Origin: Burhinus oedicnemus
Lineage: Eukaryota; Chordata; Aves; Charadriiformes; Burhinidae
Direction of reading: 5' to 3'
Assembly (NCBI GenBank): GCA_008921705.1
Contig: VFFE01008914.1
Span: 884,947 to 948,946 of the forward strand
Length of the DNA stretch: 64,000 nucleotides
The position numbers and the translations under genes were made by a program. The notes beneath the pieces are model-generated. The model was not told the DNA's origin and made no database searches. It was given only the letters and a program-made list of their open reading frames with translations. Positions 59,165 to 64,000 of the stretch are shown piece after piece. Position 1 is the first letter of the stretch; each line of letters opens with the position of its first letter.

Positions 59165-62100
59165 CTAGCAGAATCACCTGCCTATATAGGGATTTGTGTT
59201 AAGTTCATTGAATTTTGAGTACACCTTGGGAAATTAAAACAGAAAATCAATGCTCCCTTTCTTTACAACTTTTGGTTTAAAACAGATTTCTGCAATTGCA
59301 AAACTACTCCCCACCCCAAGACTTCCACTTGGGATTATTTGATGCATAGCTGTAGTCAGTCATTTTCATTTAAGACAGATTTTGCTGGATGTGCTCTGAT
59401 TTAACAAAGAAATATTTCCATTCCTTTCCTGAATCAGCAGCTGTTGCTGTCCCTGACAGCTGGCTTAGTCAGGCTGAGGTACAAGCGTGCATTCATTGGA
59501 TGATACTTCACTTGTTAAATCACTTGACTAGTCATATTGATGAGTAATATCTCACATGCAATCCAGAAAAAATAAAATCAGCAAACTGGCAGTGGCAGTG
59601 CAAGCCATGAGCTGGATTTACCAAAGCTAATTACAGGAAATGTGAGATGCTGGCTCTGAGCACGCCCGGGGAGCTGAAACAGGGAGCAGGAAGGGCACTG
59701 AGACCAAGGATCTGTATATGAAATTGATTAGCAGAAATTCAATGGACAAGCAATGCTTAACTTAAATGGAAGTTTCAGTTTATCTTCTTTTCTTTTTTCT
59801 TCTCCTCCTCCCTGCCCCCCCTCCAAAATTCTTTTATTCTGAAATTTTCTATGGTTCTGCTTCAGTGGAAGGAAACATCCAGGGTTCACAAAACCAGGTG
59901 TCTGGGGCAGCTATGGAAAGAATGAGCAATAGAGTTCTACAGAGACCTATAGGATGGGATCTGGAGGAAAAATGACTCATTGGCTGGACAGAAGACATCA
60001 CTTTATTCATACACCACATCTTTGACCCCCCTCCCACTATTCTTCTATGCACGCGTGCAACACTGTGAATGAGCCATCTGCACTCATTAGGTCCACATGT
60101 AATTAAAAAGCCCTGCTTTAGCTCGAAAATCTTGGATAACATGTTAAATGTGTTCCACCTTCCCTAAATTCTTTTTCTTTGTCTGGCTTCCTAGGGAACT
60201 GCAGCCATGTTGCCCTCAGTGTCTATGACAGATATGTTTTTCCTCTTCTTTGCGTGTCACTTTAGAAGACAGTGGCTGAGATAAGATATTCTCCTAAATT
60301 TCATGAAAATGTTAGATCCTACAGCATGATCTTTATTAGATACAAGAGAGTCCATCCATGGAAAAGCTGTATGATTACAGCTGTATGGGGACTTGCACCT
60401 TATTGCAGAAGAATCGAGACATAAATTCATGAGGTTTACTCAGTTTTCACACTCACAAAATCTGGAGGTTAGCTGAAGTAGAAGAACTCTGAAGACAGCA
60501 AGCAGATTTAAGTGCCGAATGTCAAAAAAACAGATGTAATGGGATTTTCAAGAGGTCAAAACATTAAAAAGTTCCTACCAGCTGCAGTAGGAGCAATTAA
60601 GCTAGTGTTTAATTGCTAAAGCTAGCCCAGACTGCTTTGCCCAGCTAAAGCTGTATATTGCAGGTCTTGGAAATGAATGAAGAAAAGTTCTTTTCTGTAG
60701 GTATCTCCACCCATCTTAGTCATGCAGTATGAGTAAAGACACCTGTAGCTGAATGTAAATAAGGCCATCTGATAAGGCCATGTGTGACAGGAATTTTTAA
60801 ACACTGGAATGGTGGCCTCACAACGTCGCCCTGCAGAGTCGGACTCTGGTGTTTAACAGCCACAACTTCATTGTGTTACAACGTCTTCTGGATTGTGATA
60901 AGTAACACACTTGCCAAAATATTTCTGGCCAACATCTCCAGTTTGGCAGTGTGCGGTGGGTGGAATCCGACTGTCTTTCCTCAGGCAGAGCTCCCTCCAC
61001 CTGGGGCAGCAGAAATGAGACATAAAGGATTAGCCCACGTTTCGATGCATTTTGCGCAGTGCTTGCATTTTTTTGAGTTTTTAGCTTTCAGATGAAGGCA
61101 GTCACATGTTGCTGGGAAAGGGGCTAACAGTTTGTACCCGTCAGATCAACCAGTAGCCTAGGAAAAACACTCTGCCTCCCTTAGGCTTATAAAGCGCAGG
61201 CAGACACAAAGCAAACTCTTCCCCATTCTTCCCAGGCAAGCATGTCCAGTCTCAGATTTAATCAAAGTGTTAATCCTAGGAGATTTATACAGTAAGATAT
61301 TGTATTCAGCTTTGAACATGAAACTACTAAGTGCCACAAATACCCGTTGCCAGTAATATGTTCCCCAGGGATCCTCAAAGAAGCACAGACTGTGGAATGA
61401 ATGGGCTAATTATTGCCCTCGGTCACACCTGTGCAAGCCCTGTTAATTCAGATAACTGAGCACCTTAAACCAGGGGCACCAGGAGTGAGTGGCTGGAAAA
61501 TGTTAATGTGACTGATAGCACTACAAATATTTAAAGGAAAAGCCTCCTGTTTGGAGTGCTCAAGTATTTTGAGCTCTTTCTGCCTCCTTTTGACAGATCC
61601 TGGTGGATGCTCGCTGTAATAAAATTTGCTAAAAAATCAATGGTCATTAATCGTAACAGATAAAAGTTATTACTTGGAAACAAGATTTGTCTGCAAGACC
61701 CAGTTATCTATATGGTGTGAAGAAATAGCCATGCACAATGTACTTCATCTTAACATGAAGGGAAACACACGTCTTGATAAAATAGAGACCAAGTCTTGTA
61801 CCCCATTCAGAGCTTGCCCCATAGCGTCATACAGTGCCAGCTGTATGTCGTGTCCTCCGCTCATCTCTACTGAACGCTTGCTGGTAGGACTTCATCTGCT
61901 TACATGTGGGCTGGCTTTCCTGGCTTGCCTTGGAGAATGATCTAAGCTTCTCTCAGCCCTGGGTTTGTGTATGAAATGGTTTCTCCTGAATAACAGCATG
62001 GTGGAAGGAACATTGCCCATCCTCTCACACAGGGAGTGCTGGGGTCCATTAATTCTACTTAAGCCTAGATAAGTCATCCAGAAGATTTTTTGCTGAACGA

Positions 62101-62850
62101 TTAACCAGATAACATTTCACTGTCATATTCCCTCTAACCTATTTATTTTTTCTAGAAAGGCTCAAAAATGGCAAAATTAAGGGTCAGACAAAATAGGGGG
62201 CTATGCCATGGCCATCATGGGTAAAAACTGCCATGAGTGAGCAAAACTCCCTCATGCCTCAAAACATACTGTAACTGGAAGTGGGAGGTAAGAAGAGGGA
62301 TTTGTGATCACATTGCTGACCTTCTTGGTCATGTGGTTACTCACTTCACTTCAAGGAAGAATGAGAGTGCTCTGCTGCTGCAAAAGCACATGGCTCTCCG
62401 TTTCAGCTACATAAGTAATTTTCAGTCCATAGGTCCTCATCCCAGTTTTGAAAAACATTACCTGTCACTTACTCGTTGCACAATAGTACAGCATAGCTTA
62501 GTCATATGCCCAGACTGTTTCCTAGTGAAGTGTAGGTTACAGACACATATTCTTAATATGTTTTTTGAAAGTTAATAGCCACACCTGTATTGCTTTGTAT
62601 ATTGAAATGATGACTGCCACTACAAATTAAGAAAATTAAGAACTGTTTTAAAGAAAGCATTATCACTTTAGTTTATTGATTAAACTGCTCTTGTTTTTAG
62701 TTTCTTGATACTAATAGGGCTCCAGCCCTTTAAGGACTTGTGCTATTGTTGTTGGTTTTTAAGGTAAACTATCAAATATTCTATCTGACTCTATATAGCT
62801 CACTGTACTGATGTCCTTATTAGTAGAGGCAAATTTTCAGGAGTCACTGA
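59165..62850. other. Non-coding stretch
   Basis: Contents: a polypyrimidine tract at 59783-59824; a patch at about 59380-59660 with conserved-element texture (several TAAT cores, a CAGCAGCTG E-box area); and a weak plus-strand exon candidate at 62156-62220 (acceptor ctatttattttttctag, donor CATGG|GTAAAA). No gene is supported. Confidence 0.3.
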
Positions 62851-63064
62851 GGCTGTGTCTCTGCTAGTCAATCATACAGATTTGGGGCACAGACTGCAGC
62901 ACTGGTTTGCAACCATCCATGCTGCTTTACAATGCTCCTTGAGCAGTTTTGGCTCCTGCCAGCCAGCAGTTCAGCCGTGCAGGGACAAGCTGTGCCAGGC
63001 TACTTGGCTCCAGGGCCAGAGCCTGGTTCCCTGGCCTGTTTTATTTAGCAGTATAGATGCAGCC
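62851..63064. repeat. Possible MITE with terminal inverted repeats
   Basis: The left end GGCTGTGTCTCTGCTAG (62851-62867) and the inverted right end GGCTGCATCTATACTGCTA (complement of 63046-63064) agree on GGCTG..TCT...(ACT)GCTA. The element is 214 bp and internally GC-rich. Ends of the form GGCTGCATCTACACT are common in old bird and reptile hAT-like MITEs. No 8-bp target duplication is visible at these exact borders. Confidence 0.38.
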
Positions 63065-64000
63065 CAGGATTACATGCTTGATTTGTGTCTTTTGATTTAC
63101 ATTAAATGTTCATCATTTGTCTATGAAAAAACAGAGGCTGAATAGGGGCTTTCTGATCATCTCAACCGCTATGACTATTTTGTCAAGCTAATGCACTTTT
63201 CCTTTTGCATGTCTATGTATTTTGAATACATTGAATTCTTCAGAACACTATGAAGAAACAAAGAAACAAATAAAAATTCCCAAACTGTAGCATCTAACTC
63301 CACATTTCATTGTGTGTATAACCTGCTAGTTACTTCAGCTTTGAATATGTAGCCCATATTCACTTTTGTAATGAAATACTGCCAGAAGTCTTTCTGTAAA
63401 ATGCTATTTCCATTGAAAGAAAAGTCTCAAGATAAAAATGTTTTATAGAAGCACACATGCTTGTCTGAAATTTCAGCTAAATGCCAGATGCTATTTCAAA
63501 TATTAGAAATAATAATTTTGATTTTACATCTCAAAATGCCATTTTTTTATTATTCATACACATACTTATATATATAGAAGTGATAATAACAAGAAAAAAT
63601 GAAAAAAAACCCCATAATTCCCTTGGAAACATTTGTTTCAAAGATGTAATCTATTTTCATTCCAATGGGATGTTAAATTAATTTTGAATTGTGAGATTTT
63701 CTCATGGAATAAAACTCAGATTTGACCAGCTCTTCTAGGAATTTCAGAATCAGAGGGGAAAGTGTTGAAACGACCATTTTAGGAGGAAACTGCATGTTAA
63801 GTTTTGAAATCTTGATTGTATTCTTTAAAAGAAAACCTCCTTAATAGCAGGAATGTACACACAAAGAACTATATGCAAAACATCCCCTAATTTTGGGGGC
63901 TCTTTTTTACAGCACTAGCCAAGTGAGGTTACTGATGGACGGTTTCAGCTTTTTCACACAGAAATGGAAGGATGAGAATTAATGGCTGCTTCGGAAAATG
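63065..64000. other. AT-rich non-coding stretch
   Basis: Only short chance frames and an AT-rich patch near 63540-63590. Nothing is recognised. Confidence 0.4.

Noticed and set aside
61380..61460. 'gggctaatta...ggtcacacctgtgcaagccc', resembling another sauropsid palindromic repeat
   Set aside because: The arms are too degraded to define a unit or ends.
1..64000. Search for CRISPR arrays, insertion sequences, rRNA, operons or bacterial defence loci
   Set aside because: Composition, CR1/MIR content and lack of long frames show this is vertebrate nuclear DNA; nothing of the kind is present.

Overview
The window reads as vertebrate nuclear DNA, most likely from a bird. It is AT-rich and has no operons, Shine-Dalgarno spacing or long bacterial-style reading frames. 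It does carry several copies of the CR1 LINE, with the CR1 3' signature (a 'ggtcccttccaacct' block followed by ATTCTGTGATTCTATGA-type octamers) and recognisable CR1 reverse-transcriptase and C-terminal peptides, plus old MIR/CORE-SINE remnants. Interspersed repeats are sparse, as is usual for birds; I cannot narrow the species.

Layout: 1-9.8 kb is AT-rich non-coding DNA with a decayed MIR (3.75-3.96 kb), a decayed antisense CR1 (8.48-8.70 kb) and simple repeats. An ancient sense CR1/L3-like copy lies at 9.84-10.56 kb and a clear antisense CR1 3' end at 15.53-16.16 kb. The best-preserved CR1 in the window, a sense copy, is at 27.26-27.83 kb. A MIR lies at about 29.98-30.23 kb, next to a short palindromic MITE-like unit at 30.56-30.63 kb. 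From 35.7 to about 45 kb GC and CpG rise: a small CpG-island-like block at 35.76-36.05 kb, a CR1 tail at 40 kb and well-framed candidate exons at 39.4 and 44.2 kb. A CR1 with an internal deletion and a decayed RT motif is at 51.5-52.04 kb. Two elements with terminal-inverted-repeat-like ends lie at 47.8 and 62.85 kb.

Protein genes: no gene can be named. The best coding evidence is on the minus strand: a 225-nt candidate exon (31242-31466), phase-compatible with a candidate terminal exon (28464-28663). On the plus strand, 18480-18579, 39444-39551 and 44165-44374 have exon-like splice sites and open frames. All of these are ab initio calls made by eye. Exon-sized open frames are common by chance in 64 kb, so confidences are modest; the rest looks intronic or intergenic. 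I saw no rRNA, tRNA, CRISPR array, endogenous retrovirus or complete gene, and no convincing new biological system. The most useful leads are the minus-strand exon pair, the isolated CpG block, the internally deleted CR1, a 20-bp perfect palindrome and a diverged repeat pair at 41.1/41.6 kb.
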